A stretch of 38,320 nucleotides of DNA from Haloferacaceae archaeon B1-Br10_E2g22 (GTDB lineage Archaea; Halobacteriota; Halobacteria; Halobacteriales; Haloferacaceae), in the NCBI GenBank assembly GCA_001563795.1, contig LKML01000010.1:1-38320 (forward strand), read 5' to 3'. The notes under the pieces were generated by a model, which had not been told where the DNA came from, searched no databases, and was given only the letters and a program-made list of their open reading frames with translations. Shown here piece after piece: positions 1 to 10,141 of this stretch. The stretch's first letter is position 1, and every line of letters starts with the position of its first letter. The position numbers and the translations under genes were made by a program.

Positions 1-2
1 AC

Positions 3-491
3 GTCCTGAAAAACGCCGACTGCGGCGTGCTGCTCGTCGAGGATCGTGGCTTTACCGGTGCGGACGAGATCGCAGTTGTCGCGACACGTGGGCTGTACGA
101 TCCGTTGAAACTGCTGGTCGCCGACGCTATCGCCGAAGAGACGGGTGCGACCATCACCCTGATGCAGGCGGTCTCGGCGTCCGCAGCCGAAAGTCGACGC
201 GAAACCATCGAGGCGTACCACAGTGAGCTAATGCGGCTGCTGACGGTGCCGGCCCAATCACGCGTCCTCGAGACCGACGATGCGGTCTCAGGGCTCGCCC
301 GATTCGCTGAGTCGGCCGACCTGCTTGTAACCGGTACCGAAACCCGAGGTGTGGGCGGTGACATCTTCGGACGTCCCGGCGATGCGCTGGTCGACAGCGT
401 CGAATGTACGGCGATCATGGTTCAGCCTGCTGAGCAACACCGGCCGGGTGTCGTCCAGCGGTACCTGCTCAGCAAACTGTTTGGGGTGTAA
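3..491 (+). CDS. C-terminal UspA-like domain of a protein truncated by the window edge (probably an APC transporter-UspA fusion paralogous to the next gene)
   Basis: Open reading frame runs in from the window edge (VLKNADCGVLLVEDRGF...). It aligns closely to the C-terminus of the 639..2942 product (VLKNAPCGVLLVEDRGF... ending DRLFGG vs SKLFGV). Confidence 0.8.
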   Translation, partial: VLKNADCGVLLVEDRGFTGADEIAVVATRGLYDPLKLLVADAIAEETGATITLMQAVSASAAESRRETIEAYHSELMRLLTVPAQSRVLETDDAVSGLARFAESADLLVTGTETRGVGGDIFGRPGDALVDSVECTAIMVQPAEQHRPGVVQRYLLSKLFGV

Positions 492-638
492 TCGTGGCCC
501 CAAACAGAGAGGATCGAACAAAATCGAAACCTGCAGTTTTGAACGCGATCAACCGTGATCTGCCGGAGATAGAGTAATGTGTGGAAACTACAATACTATG
601 AAACATATACAGCGACTGAACGCGAACGGAGGGTATCG

Positions 639-2942
639 ATGCCGACAGGACTGAAACGGGATTTAGGGTTGTTTTCGACGATGGCAATCGCCATCGGGGC
701 GATGGTTGGCTCCGGGATTTTCATTCTTCCCGGGGTTGCATTTATGACGGTCGACGGGCCAGCCGTGGTGCTGGCGTTCCTGTTGGCTGGGCTGCTCGTG
801 TTACCGGCGGCGTTTTCGGCCTCCGAGATGGCGACTGCGATGCCCGAAGACGGCGGCTCGTACGTGTACGTAGAACGGGGGATGGGGCCGCTGTTGGGGA
901 CGATTGCGGGTGTCGGCAACTGGTTTATGCTCTCGTTCAAGGGCGCGCTCGCACTGGTCGGCGGGGTGCCGTATCTCGTTTTTATCGCTCCAGAAATCGC
1001 CGCCTACATCATCCCGATCGCGGTCGCGCTGGCCATCTTTTTCACGTTAATCAACATTGTCAGCACGAAAAGTGCTGGCAGCATGCAGTTCGTCATTGTG
1101 GGTGTGATGCTGGTCGCACTCGCCTGGTTCATCATCGGCGGCGTCCCCGACATTAATCCCGACCGAACGGCCGGCGCGTTCAACTTCGGTAGTGGGGGGC
1201 TGCTGGCGGCGACCGCGCTCGTCTTTATTTCCTACGCCGGGGTGATTAAGATCGCTGCCGTCGCCGAGGAGGTCAAAGATCCGGGCAAAACGATCCCGCG
1301 GGCGATGATCGGCTCGCTGCTGTTGACAACCGCCCTCTATGTCGGGGTTGTCTATGTCGCCGTTGGCGTGGTCGACGTCCAGGCGGCTATCGAGGCCGGC
1401 CAGCTTGAAGCCGACGGCGAGGGGCCGATTATGGCGCTCGCAGCCGAAGCGACGCTCGGAACGGTCGGAACGGTTGCAATCGTCGGTGCCGCACTGCTCG
1501 CGCTGGCCTCGACAGCCAACGCCGGGCTGTTGTCGGCTTCCCGATTCCCGTTTGCGATGGCACGGGATGGGCTGGCTCCGTCGGCCTTCGAGAACGTCAA
1601 CGAACGGTTCAACACGCCCGTGCTCGCCATTGGGCTCTCCGGGGCGATAATCATCGTCTTTATCGTCTTTTTGCCGATCGAGCAAGTCGCCAAATTCGGC
1701 AGCGCATTTCAGATTATCGTTTTTATTCTGGTTAATCTCGCACTGATCGGCTTTCGCGAGGGAGCAATTGAGGACTACGATCCGGCGTTTACCTCGCCGC
1801 TATACCCTTGGATGCAACTGTTCGGGATGGCAAGCGGCTTTGCGGTGCTCACACAGGTGGGAACAGTGCCACTGGCAGGAGCGGCGTTCATCACTGTCGT
1901 CTCGATGGTCTATTTCTATGTCTACGTTCGACCCCGAACCGACCGCGAGGGTGCGGCCCGTCGGCAGGTCAGACAGAATGTCGGCGAGACGGCCATCGAA
2001 CAGACTGAAAAGCTGTTCGAGGAATCCCAGCGGTACGATACACTGGTTGCAACAACTGACGAGACAAGCGTTGCGACCAAACGTGATATGTTGCGGATCG
2101 GCAGTGATCTCTCTGGGCTTCGAGAGGGATCGGTGACTGTCGGAGACTTCCATGAGGTGCCTCACCGGGCGTTTACTGCGGGTGATACGGTTGCCAAACG
2201 AACCGACCCACCTTCGTGGGCAGCCGAACTGTTCGAGACGACGCTCGCACCGCGAACGACTGACGGTGGCATCGAACTCTCGAGGGCTCCACCCGAGACG
2301 GCACTCTCGGAGGTGACGTTTAAACGAATCACGACCGAGGAGGTCGGCCCGGCTATCGTCGAGTACGCTGCGTTCGAAGACGAATCGTTCATTATCCTCG
2401 AGCGGAACGTCGAGGAACTGCATGAGTTGTACGGCGAGGGACTCAACGAACACGTTCTGAAAAACGCGCCATGCGGTGTGCTGCTGGTCGAAGACCGCGG
2501 CTTTGAGGATATCAACGAAATCGCAGTCGCAACCAGCAGCGGTGTCTACGATCCGGTGAAGCTACTGGTCGCCGACGCGATCGCCGAAGAAACCGGCGCG
2601 GAGCTATCGTTGCTTCAGACGCTTCCAGCCGACGCCACCGACGAACGGCGACAGGTCGTCCAGAAATACCACGACGACCTTCGGCGTGTGCTAACCGTGC
2701 CTACCGATTCGCGGATCATCGAAAACGACGACCGAATTGCAGGGCTAGCCCGCTTTGCCAACGCCGCCGATCTGCTTGTGACGACGACCGAACGCCGAGG
2801 GATTCGTGGTGCGGTGTTCGGCCGCCCCGGCGACCGACTGGTCGACAGCGTCGATTGTACGGCAATTATGGTGCAACCGCCGGATCAGCAGCGCGCGGGC
2901 GTGATTCAACGAGTCGTTCTCGACAGGCTGTTTGGTGGATAA
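639..2942 (+). CDS. APC-superfamily amino acid permease fused to C-terminal UspA-like domains
   Basis: N-terminal MPTGLKRDLGLFSTMAIAIGAMVGSGIFILPG is typical of APC permeases; many hydrophobic helices; C-terminal UspA-like region (VLLVEDRGF...GRPGDRLVDSVDCTAIMVQPP). Start chosen at ATG 639, not the ORF start 579. Confidence 0.9.
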   Translation: MPTGLKRDLGLFSTMAIAIGAMVGSGIFILPGVAFMTVDGPAVVLAFLLAGLLVLPAAFSASEMATAMPEDGGSYVYVERGMGPLLGTIAGVGNWFMLSFKGALALVGGVPYLVFIAPEIAAYIIPIAVALAIFFTLINIVSTKSAGSMQFVIVGVMLVALAWFIIGGVPDINPDRTAGAFNFGSGGLLAATALVFISYAGVIKIAAVAEEVKDPGKTIPRAMIGSLLLTTALYVGVVYVAVGVVDVQAAIEAGQLEADGEGPIMALAAEATLGTVGTVAIVGAALLALASTANAGLLSASRFPFAMARDGLAPSAFENVNERFNTPVLAIGLSGAIIIVFIVFLPIEQVAKFGSAFQIIVFILVNLALIGFREGAIEDYDPAFTSPLYPWMQLFGMASGFAVLTQVGTVPLAGAAFITVVSMVYFYVYVRPRTDREGAARRQVRQNVGETAIEQTEKLFEESQRYDTLVATTDETSVATKRDMLRIGSDLSGLREGSVTVGDFHEVPHRAFTAGDTVAKRTDPPSWAAELFETTLAPRTTDGGIELSRAPPETALSEVTFKRITTEEVGPAIVEYAAFEDESFIILERNVEELHELYGEGLNEHVLKNAPCGVLLVEDRGFEDINEIAVATSSGVYDPVKLLVADAIAEETGAELSLLQTLPADATDERRQVVQKYHDDLRRVLTVPTDSRIIENDDRIAGLARFANAADLLVTTTERRGIRGAVFGRPGDRLVDSVDCTAIMVQPPDQQRAGVIQRVVLDRLFGG

Positions 2943-2957
2943 GACGAGGAGAGCCTC

Positions 2958-4037
2958 CTACCCGGAAAGAGGCTGTGGAAGGCCGACATCTGCCTCGAGA
3001 AGAGCCGCTCGCGTATGATATAACCCTGCAAGTTCGCTTGCTGAGTTAGGTGAAATCGCCGTCGGAGCGGCCGCCAGATACCAGCCGGTCTCGATGCCGA
3101 GCCGCTCGAGATACGCTCGGAGTACGATCGAGTCGACACCGTTGTGGGCTGCCTGTTCGGCGTAGATCTCCCGCCAGGTCTTGGTCGGAAGGCTGAGACA
3201 GCCGACATCGAACCCGTTGCCGAACGACTCAACAGAAAGTTGGCATTTACTTGCCTGCTGGAGGATTGATATCACATCTGCGATGAGATCGACCAGGAGT
3301 GTCGGCGTTGTCGCATCCAGTGATCGCCACTCGAGGCGGCCAGCCTCGCATAGCCGGATCGGCTGCCAGCGTTCCGTCTCGATGTTGGTGTCATCGCCGC
3401 CTGCCAGGTCAGTATCGTTGTCAGTCCGGTAGGGCGCAACTCGGCGGTTCCGTGTGGCTGCACGCCCGCAGGCATACTGGTGGTTGGTCGTGGCCCACTG
3501 AGTCGTGTTGAGCAGTGCGAAAGCGGGATCAAGTGCTAACAGGATATTGTAGACGTCGACTGTCACATCGGGATCAGTCTCGAAGGTGACCCGTGTGCTG
3601 GCGGTGGCTGACGGCGGTGGATGGTCGGCAGTTAGTTGCTCGTCCTCGTCGTTTTCGTTGTCTTCATCCTCCTTTCGGCCCGTAATGCTCGGTCGGTCTG
3701 CCAGAAAATCTGGCCGCAGTCCCAGTGGGAGCAGTCGGCACTCTGCTTTATGAGCAAGTGCCACAGCCGTCTGAAGTCGGCCTTCGAGGTGTGCCTGGAG
3801 TTCGCCACAGCTCTCGCTAGGAGGTGTTTCGACTGCGATACTGTGCGGTGTCGTACCGGCGACAGCTCCGGGGAGTTCTGCTATCAGGGTTGGATCAGCG
3901 AGTTCGCCCGTCTCGTCGATCACCCAGTAGTCGACGGCGACGCTAATTCGATCCGGTACAAGCGAGTCGTGACTGCTGGCGGATGGCTGGTGAGCACCGA
4001 TCGATGGAGTGGCAGGCAAATCATACATTATAAACAA
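2958..4037 (-). CDS. GCS2/glutamate-cysteine ligase-like protein, divergent, haloarchaeal
   Basis: VAVDYWVIDETGEL...IAVETPPSESCGELQAHLEGRLQTAVALAHKAECRLLPLGLRPDF follows the GCS2 N-terminal pattern; DVYNILLALDPAFALLNTTQWATTNHQYACGRAATRNRRVAPYR resembles the haloarchaeal GCS2-like region. Acidic linker in the middle. Confidence 0.55.
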   Translation of the reverse strand: MFIMYDLPATPSIGAHQPSASSHDSLVPDRISVAVDYWVIDETGELADPTLIAELPGAVAGTTPHSIAVETPPSESCGELQAHLEGRLQTAVALAHKAECRLLPLGLRPDFLADRPSITGRKEDEDNENDEDEQLTADHPPPSATASTRVTFETDPDVTVDVYNILLALDPAFALLNTTQWATTNHQYACGRAATRNRRVAPYRTDNDTDLAGGDDTNIETERWQPIRLCEAGRLEWRSLDATTPTLLVDLIADVISILQQASKCQLSVESFGNGFDVGCLSLPTKTWREIYAEQAAHNGVDSIVLRAYLERLGIETGWYLAAAPTAISPNSASELAGLYHTRAALLEADVGLPQPLSG

Positions 4038-4240
4038 TGGTGTATACAGTTGGGAGGACCAAACCGCTATTTACCACTCGAGTACCAGCTGCTGGCCGAA
4101 TGAGTGCTGTTCTACTGGCAGGCTGTGGTCGGGTAGCCAAAAAATACGGGATCGATCTGTACGAACAGGTGTGATCGATGTTCGAAGACGCTGCAGTCAG
4201 CAGTTGGCGGCGGTCAGGTAGGGTTGTGAGTGGCCTACTT

Positions 4241-5926
4241 TCACATTGCGCCGCCCATACCACCCATACCGCCCATACCACCCATGCCGCCGCCCATGCC
4301 GCCGGCAGGCATGTCGTCGTCATCGTCGTCGCCGACCTGGCCGCCTGCCAGATCGCCCGCGGCGATGACATCGTCGATCCGGAGGATCATCACTGCGGCC
4401 TCGGTTGCGGATTCGATAGCCTGGGTTTTGACCGCCAACGGTTCGACAACGCCCTCGTCTTCCATGTTGATCACATCGCCAGTGTAGGCATCGAGGCCCG
4501 CGGCGAACTCGCCGCTGTCGTGCTGCGAGCGAAGTTCAACAAGCGAGTCGATGGTGTCAAGTCCAGCGTTTTCAGCGAGCGTGCGTGGGATGACCTCGAG
4601 TGCGTCCGCAAAGGCTTCGACAGCCAGCTGCTCGCGGCCACCAACCGAGTCGGCGAAATCACGAAGCTGGAGTGCAAGTTCGGTCTCAGGAGCCCCGCCG
4701 CCAGGCAAGACCTGTCCGCCGAGGAGTGTCGAACGAACAACGCCGAGTGAGTCATCGATAGCACGTTCGATCTCATCGACGACGTGTTCGGTGCCGCCGC
4801 GGACGATTAGGGTGACGCTTTTGGCGTCTTCGACGTCTTCGACGAACAGTCGCTGGTCGCCGCCGATATCCTTCTGGGCGACGCTGCCAGCAAAGCCGAG
4901 GTCGTCTTCGGAGAGATCATCGAGATTCGAGACGACGCGTGCACCAGTTGCACGAGCGACCGCGGTCAGCTCGGAGCTTTTGACGCGACGTGCGGCGATA
5001 ATTCCTTCTTGGGCGAGGTAGTGTTGGGCCATGTCGTCGATACCGTCGCCGACGAAGACGACATCAACGTTGGCCGCGACGAGTTTATCGACGAGCTCGC
5101 GGAGCTGTTTTTCTTCTTGGTCGAGGAACTCCTGGAGCTGGTCGGGGTCAGTGACGTTGACTTCGGCGTCGATTTCGGTTTCGGCGACCTCGAAGGCACC
5201 GTCGAAGACGGCGATGTTGGCGTCCTCGGCGAAGTACGGCATGTTTTCGTCAACACGCTCTTTGCCGACGATAACGCCCTCGACGAGTTCTGCGTTGTCG
5301 ATCGAACCGCCAACGACTTTCTCGACGCTGATGTTCTCGAGGTCGATACCGTCTTCGTCTTGGACGGCGACGACCGCATCAACAACGAGTTCGGCCAACA
5401 GGTCTTTGGCTCCTTCTGCGCCCTTTCCGGTCATCGCGGTTGTGGCGATCTCGATGAGCGTCTCGCGATCCTCGGCCGAAACGTCGATTGCTTCCTCAGT
5501 GAGAATCTCTTTGGCCTTTTCGGCAGCCTGACGATACCCTTGGGCAACCGTCGTGGCGTGGATGTCTTGTTCGATGAGTTCTTCTGCCTGATCGAGAAGC
5601 TCACCGGCAACAACAACTGCAGAGGTCGTACCGTCGCCGACTTCAGTCTCCTGTGTCTCGGAGACCTCCACAATCATGTTTGCGGCGGGGTGGTCGATAT
5701 CCATCTCTTTGAGGATGGTGACACCGTCGTTGGTGACGACCACCGAGCCGCTGGAATCGACGAGCATCTTGTCCATGCCTTTTGGACCGAGTGTGGTTCG
5801 GACGGATTCGGCAACGGCCTTGCCGGCGGTTATATTCATCGATTGTGCGTCTTTCCCAGAGGTTCGCTGGCTATCCTCGGAGAGTACGATCATCGGCTGG
5901 TTTCCCATTCGCTGTCGCTGAGACAT
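4241..5926 (-). CDS. thsA: Thermosome subunit (group II chaperonin)
   Basis: [100 protein letters not shown]-terminal [20 protein letters not shown] tail. Start chosen at 5926. Confidence 0.97.
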   Translation of the reverse strand: MSQRQRMGNQPMIVLSEDSQRTSGKDAQSMNITAGKAVAESVRTTLGPKGMDKMLVDSSGSVVVTNDGVTILKEMDIDHPAANMIVEVSETQETEVGDGTTSAVVVAGELLDQAEELIEQDIHATTVAQGYRQAAEKAKEILTEEAIDVSAEDRETLIEIATTAMTGKGAEGAKDLLAELVVDAVVAVQDEDGIDLENISVEKVVGGSIDNAELVEGVIVGKERVDENMPYFAEDANIAVFDGAFEVAETEIDAEVNVTDPDQLQEFLDQEEKQLRELVDKLVAANVDVVFVGDGIDDMAQHYLAQEGIIAARRVKSSELTAVARATGARVVSNLDDLSEDDLGFAGSVAQKDIGGDQRLFVEDVEDAKSVTLIVRGGTEHVVDEIERAIDDSLGVVRSTLLGGQVLPGGGAPETELALQLRDFADSVGGREQLAVEAFADALEVIPRTLAENAGLDTIDSLVELRSQHDSGEFAAGLDAYTGDVINMEDEGVVEPLAVKTQAIESATEAAVMILRIDDVIAAGDLAGGQVGDDDDDDMPAGGMGGGMGGMGGMGGMGGAM

Positions 5927-5950
5927 AATCACCTCGTGATTGTTTGTGAT

Positions 5951-5960
5951 TCTATATAAA
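5951..5960 (-). promoter_or_regulatory. Archaeal TATA box of the thermosome gene
   Basis: Minus strand reads CTTATACAAAAGTTTTATATAGAATCAC; TTTATATAGA lies about 25-35 nt upstream of ATG 5926, as expected for a leaderless or near-leaderless haloarchaeal transcript. Confidence 0.5.
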
Positions 5961-6162
5961 ACTTTTGTATAAGGGCGAACGACCACCCCCACGTCGGACG
6001 GATTTTCGCGTGTGAGTGCGTATCAATGACGTGATTTATATACGCAACTCTGCTGATCAGCAGCTGTACCGACTAGCATAGCCGACATACGACGTTCAGC
6101 AGTCAGCTTGTAGTTCTTATATACGACGAGTTTCTCTGAGTCCACTAGATGGAGCCCCAACG

Positions 6163-6777
6163 ATGATGCTACCCACTCATGCGGTGGTCGGATTAGCGGT
6201 AGCCGCGCCGTTGGCCGTTTTTGCGCCCGACCTCGCACCGGCCGCGCTCGCTGGCGGATTGCTCGGCGGCGTTTTCCCTGATCTCGATATGTATGCTGGC
6301 CACCGCAAAAGCTTCCATTATCCGACGGTGTTTCCGATTCTGACACTGCCGGCGGCGATACTCGCTGTGGTGTACCCACAGCCAGTGGTGGTTGGAACTG
6401 CGTTTTTCTTCGCTGGGGCTGGGATCCACTGCCAGATGGATCGCTTCGGCGGCGGCCTCGAGCTTCGGCCGTGGGAAAAGACATCCGAAAAGGCGGTCTA
6501 CGACCACGTTCGGGGGCGATGGCGGCGGCCAAAGCGGTGGATTCCGTACGACGGCTCGCCGCACGACCTGGCGTTGTTGATTGCCGTGTCGCTGCCGCTG
6601 TTGGTCGTACTTGACGGTTCGTTTCGGGTGATTGTCGGGCTTGCAGTCGGTATCGGTGGGGTGTACGTCGGGCTTCGCCGACGGTTGGCGGCGATTGCAC
6701 CAGTTGTCTTCGGCTATGCGCCCGGGTGGCTCACTCAGTACGTCCCCGAGCGATACCGTCCTGAGACAGATCAGTAA
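6163..6777 (+). CDS. Membrane-bound metal-dependent hydrolase (YdjM/DUF457-like)
   Basis: MMLPTHAVVGLAVAAPLAVFAPDLAPAALAGGLLGGVFPDLDMYAGHRKSFHYP: conserved TH, FPDLD and HRKSFHYP motifs plus TM helices. Confidence 0.8.
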   Translation: MMLPTHAVVGLAVAAPLAVFAPDLAPAALAGGLLGGVFPDLDMYAGHRKSFHYPTVFPILTLPAAILAVVYPQPVVVGTAFFFAGAGIHCQMDRFGGGLELRPWEKTSEKAVYDHVRGRWRRPKRWIPYDGSPHDLALLIAVSLPLLVVLDGSFRVIVGLAVGIGGVYVGLRRRLAAIAPVVFGYAPGWLTQYVPERYRPETDQ

Positions 6778-6826
6778 CTGCCATTCTTGCTGGAAGACTT
6801 ATCAGGAACCAGGATGATGCCAACAT

Positions 6827-7471
6827 ATGCAATCGCTCGAGGAGGTTGTCGGACCGCCCGATACGCTTGCACGACTATTTAAAAGCAGTCGAACGAACGC
6901 GGTCATTTCGTGGCTGCTGGTTGGGGTACTTGGTCTCGTATTCGTCGAGAGTTTGTTCGATTTCGACCGACTGTGGATGTTGTTTGTCGCGGTGACGACC
7001 GTGATCGTGCTTATTCCACCGGTGGCCCACCGCGAGTGGCGAATGATGCTGCCATGGGAGTTGCTCACGCTCGCGTTGCTGCCGATCTTGGTTCGCGCGC
7101 TGGCTGGTGGCGAACTCGGGACGTTCGGCTACTATCTGTCAGTCGCTGCCCTCGCGTTGATCGTCACGGTCGAACTCCACATGTTCACCGAACTCAGACT
7201 CACCCACTGGTTTGCAGTTCTTTTCGTCGTGTTGACGACGCTGGCGTCGGTGGCTGCTTGGTCAGTTGTTCGCTGGAACATGGATCGGTATCTCGGCACC
7301 GAATTTCTCATCCAACCAGGGGTCTCACAAGATGCGGCCAACGCCGCGTTGATGATCGAGTTCATGTGGGTGATGCTGGCTGGACTCGTCGCTGGTGTGC
7401 TGTTTGATGCCTACTTTCGGGGCCGTGGCCGACAGCTCCGTCAGCGGGTTCGCCGGAGGGTGCGCCGATGA
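6827..7471 (+). CDS. Predicted membrane protein, uncharacterised
   Basis: Multiple hydrophobic segments; stop overlaps the start of the next ORF (ATGA at 7468). Confidence 0.75.
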   Translation: MQSLEEVVGPPDTLARLFKSSRTNAVISWLLVGVLGLVFVESLFDFDRLWMLFVAVTTVIVLIPPVAHREWRMMLPWELLTLALLPILVRALAGGELGTFGYYLSVAALALIVTVELHMFTELRLTHWFAVLFVVLTTLASVAAWSVVRWNMDRYLGTEFLIQPGVSQDAANAALMIEFMWVMLAGLVAGVLFDAYFRGRGRQLRQRVRRRVRR

Positions 7472-8094
7472 AGTTGCTGCCGCGGCCCTCCGTACAAACG
7501 CAGATCCGGCTTACTCGTGGGATGCAACTCGTGTTAATCGGTATCATCGTCTACGGCTTTGCGTTCGCCGAGCCAAAAGCGATCACCAACGGCACGATGG
7601 GGATTTTGATCACGCTTGTTCCCGCACTGTTGGAGCGTACCTACGATTTCCCATTAGATCCGTGGCTCGGACTGTGGATCACGCTCGCGATTTTTCTGCA
7701 CACGATGGGGTCGGCCGGATTGTACGCCCAGTTCGCCTGGTGGGATCACCTGACGCATGCCATGTCGGCCTCGTTGGTTGCTGCGATTGGCTACACCTTT
7801 GGGCGGGCAGTCGATCTTCACAGTGACCAGATCACCATCCCCAGTCAGTTTGCCTTCGCGTTTATTCTGATCACGGTGATGGCATTCGGCGTCATCTGGG
7901 AACTGTTCGAGTTCGGTCTCGATATCGCCGCTGATGCCACCGGGATTACGATGCCGGTGGCTCAACACGGCCTGGATGATACGGTTCGAGATATGATGTT
8001 CAACACGCTCGGTGCGGTTGTCGTGGCCGTTTTCGGCCAAGCACATCTGCTCGGTGTTGCGGAATCAGTTACAGAACGGTTCAGCCAACTGTAG
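7468..8094 (+). CDS. Predicted membrane protein, YjdF/DUF2238-like
   Basis: WWDHLTHAMSASLVAAIGYTFGRAVD and FELGLD-like WELFEFGLDIAADATG, DTVRDMMFNTLGAVVVAVFG match the DUF2238-type pattern (DHLTH / WELFE / D..D...N..G). Confidence 0.7.
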   Translation: MKLLPRPSVQTQIRLTRGMQLVLIGIIVYGFAFAEPKAITNGTMGILITLVPALLERTYDFPLDPWLGLWITLAIFLHTMGSAGLYAQFAWWDHLTHAMSASLVAAIGYTFGRAVDLHSDQITIPSQFAFAFILITVMAFGVIWELFEFGLDIAADATGITMPVAQHGLDDTVRDMMFNTLGAVVVAVFGQAHLLGVAESVTERFSQL

Positions 8095-8098
8095 CCAC

Positions 8099-8632
8099 TC
8101 AGGCGAGATCGGGCCCGCGAGTTAGCTCGCGGTGTTTTCGTTCGAGATACGAATACACCGCACCGTGGGGTGCACCATCAAGAATCATCCCAGTTGCTCG
8201 CCGAACAGCCTCTACTTCTTGTGGGTCGCCGATCATCCCAATCGTCGAACCATAGATAACGACATCTGCGCCCGACAACTCCTCCATGAGCTGGCGAGTT
8301 CGACCGTTTTCGCCGATCAGTCGGCCTTTTTGTCGGCGCAGGTCGTTGTCGTTACGCGTTTTATCCGAGAGATCGATCAGATCGAACATCCGCATCTCGT
8401 CGTCAAGCAGCGACAGTGCGACCTCAGGCTTGAAACCGCGGCCGATGGCCCGAACGATATCTGGTGCCACAAGTCCGGAGACCGGATCGCCAACTGACTC
8501 AATGCCGACCGAGCCGGATTCCGAATCGATGTCGAGTCGGACTTCCGAGCGGGATTCGATCTCCCGCATCGTCTCGCCACCCTCGCCGATTAAGACCCCG
8601 ATCCGGTCTTGTGGAACCGTTACGTGTTGCAT
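8099..8632 (-). CDS. KH domain RNA-binding protein (archaeal Pno1/Dim2-like)
   Basis: MQHVTVPQDRIGVLIGEGGETMREIESRSEVRLDIDSESG plus second KH GRLIGENGRTRQLMEELSGADVVIYG; adjacent to RIO1 and eIF1A as in other archaea. Confidence 0.93.
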   Translation of the reverse strand: MQHVTVPQDRIGVLIGEGGETMREIESRSEVRLDIDSESGSVGIESVGDPVSGLVAPDIVRAIGRGFKPEVALSLLDDEMRMFDLIDLSDKTRNDNDLRRQKGRLIGENGRTRQLMEELSGADVVIYGSTIGMIGDPQEVEAVRRATGMILDGAPHGAVYSYLERKHRELTRGPDLA

Positions 8633-8714
8633 ACCCCTGCTATCGGGTGTATCCGTTTAAGAGTGTTCCTCGTTGAGCCAGTGGTCGAAGCCGATCTCAC
8701 GCCGGTTGCAAATC

Positions 8715-9575
8715 CTATCGCGTAGGATCGACCTCTGGGTCTGTGAGGAACGTCAGCAACTCTTGTGTACTCACCTCGAGACCCTGTCGACGGAAAAACG
8801 AAGCCACGTTTTCACAATCTCGCTGGAGGAACTCATCGGAGTTCGGATGATGAACCGTTACAGCCTGGCCCAGATCGATCACGACGAGTTCGCCATCGTG
8901 GATAATCATATTGTACTCAGAGAGATCTCCGTGAATCAGCCCCGCGCTGTACAGTCTGCGCATATACTCCCGAACAACCTCGTAGGCAGTCTCGGGGTTT
9001 TCGATACTGACTTCCGCAAGTCTGCGTGCTCGCTTTTCGACGAGTCCGACCAACTCCATGACAAGCACGTTGCGCTCGACGGCGATTGGCCTAGGAACCC
9101 GAACTCCGGCGCGTTGGGCCCGCTCGAGGTTGGCATACTCTTTGCGAACCCACGCGAGGACGACTTTGCCTTTGTCGTTGCCGATTCCCTCGAACCGGGG
9201 GTCGCCTTCGAGATAATCACGCATCTGTTTGAACGCCGAGGCGTTGATCCGGTAGACTTTGACTGCCACCTCGCTGTCGGCTCCGAGAGCCTCGTACACG
9301 TTGGCCTCTTTGCCGGTCGAAATTGGCCCACCAAACGCATCGATGTGGCCGTCTGCGACGAGTTTATACAGCGCCCCAAAGGTGGCATCGTCGAACACCG
9401 ACTGTTCGACTTTGAACTGGTCGGCGTCTTTGATGCGTTTTTGAAACGCTTCGAACTCTCGGTCGCGCTTGCGGGCGATGCGGTCGGCCTCCGTATCTGT
9501 TAGGTCGATCTGTTCCCACTCGTCGCCAGGAGGGGCTGATACGTCGGTATCGAGAAGGCCGAACTCGTCGGTCAT
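8715..9575 (-). CDS. rio1: RIO1-family serine/threonine protein kinase
   Basis: GPISTGKEANVYEALGADSEVAVKVYRINASAFKQMRDYLEGDPRF; LIHGDLSEYNMIIHDGELVVIDLGQAV. Confidence 0.96.
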   Translation of the reverse strand: MTDEFGLLDTDVSAPPGDEWEQIDLTDTEADRIARKRDREFEAFQKRIKDADQFKVEQSVFDDATFGALYKLVADGHIDAFGGPISTGKEANVYEALGADSEVAVKVYRINASAFKQMRDYLEGDPRFEGIGNDKGKVVLAWVRKEYANLERAQRAGVRVPRPIAVERNVLVMELVGLVEKRARRLAEVSIENPETAYEVVREYMRRLYSAGLIHGDLSEYNMIIHDGELVVIDLGQAVTVHHPNSDEFLQRDCENVASFFRRQGLEVSTQELLTFLTDPEVDPTR

Positions 9576-9794
9576 TACTGGCTGCTACGTAGCGAAGACT
9601 CAAAAGTGTCGGCTGTCGGTTGTCGCACCAAACCGACCCTAGCAATCAACTACTCACAGGACACAGCCGATCCCATCTCCACCGATCCACGCGGCTCGTG
9701 AGAAACGTCTGAACCGTCTGCAAGCCGACTTGTAGTAGTGAACCGAGCCGACTAACTTACGAACAACTGCTCCGAGCTGCCAGACAGAAGCCGA

Positions 9795-10079
9795 CTACTG
9801 CAAGTGGCCTTCTTCGCGGAGCTGTTCGGCCTCGGAGTTTTCGTATCGCCAGGTGATGTCGGCTTTTTCATCCTGCCAGTCCCAGGGTTCGACGAGGACG
9901 ATATCGTTTTCCCGAATCCAGATTCGTTTCTGCATACGACCGGGGATTCGGGCCGTTCGCTCCGTTCCGTCGGCACACCGGACGGTGACTCGGTTGGCAC
10001 CGAGCATGTCTGTGACTTCGGCGAAGACCTCATCATCGTCTGGCATTCGGAGGTCGCCTCGCCCCTCGTTTTCACTCAT
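9795..10079 (-). CDS. eif1a: Translation initiation factor aIF-1A
   Basis: [79 protein letters not shown]. Start placed at 10079. Confidence 0.96.
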   Translation of the reverse strand: MSENEGRGDLRMPDDDEVFAEVTDMLGANRVTVRCADGTERTARIPGRMQKRIWIRENDIVLVEPWDWQDEKADITWRYENSEAEQLREEGHLQ

Positions 10080-10141
10080 AGCTGGCAGTTGGGAATCATA
10101 CAAAATAAAATCGTGGATCTTCTGGCACTACCGGCGTTCGA

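Noticed and set aside
4241-4320. Short tandem repeat CATACCACC/CATGCCGCC
   Set aside because: It encodes the conserved GGM-repeat C-terminal tail of the thermosome; not an independent repeat or CRISPR.
5009-5959. 316-aa plus-strand ORF opposite the thermosome gene
   Set aside because: Antisense shadow ORF of a strongly recognisable thermosome gene; no family features.
8673-9503. 276-aa plus-strand ORF
   Set aside because: Antisense to RIO1, which has clear kinase motifs.
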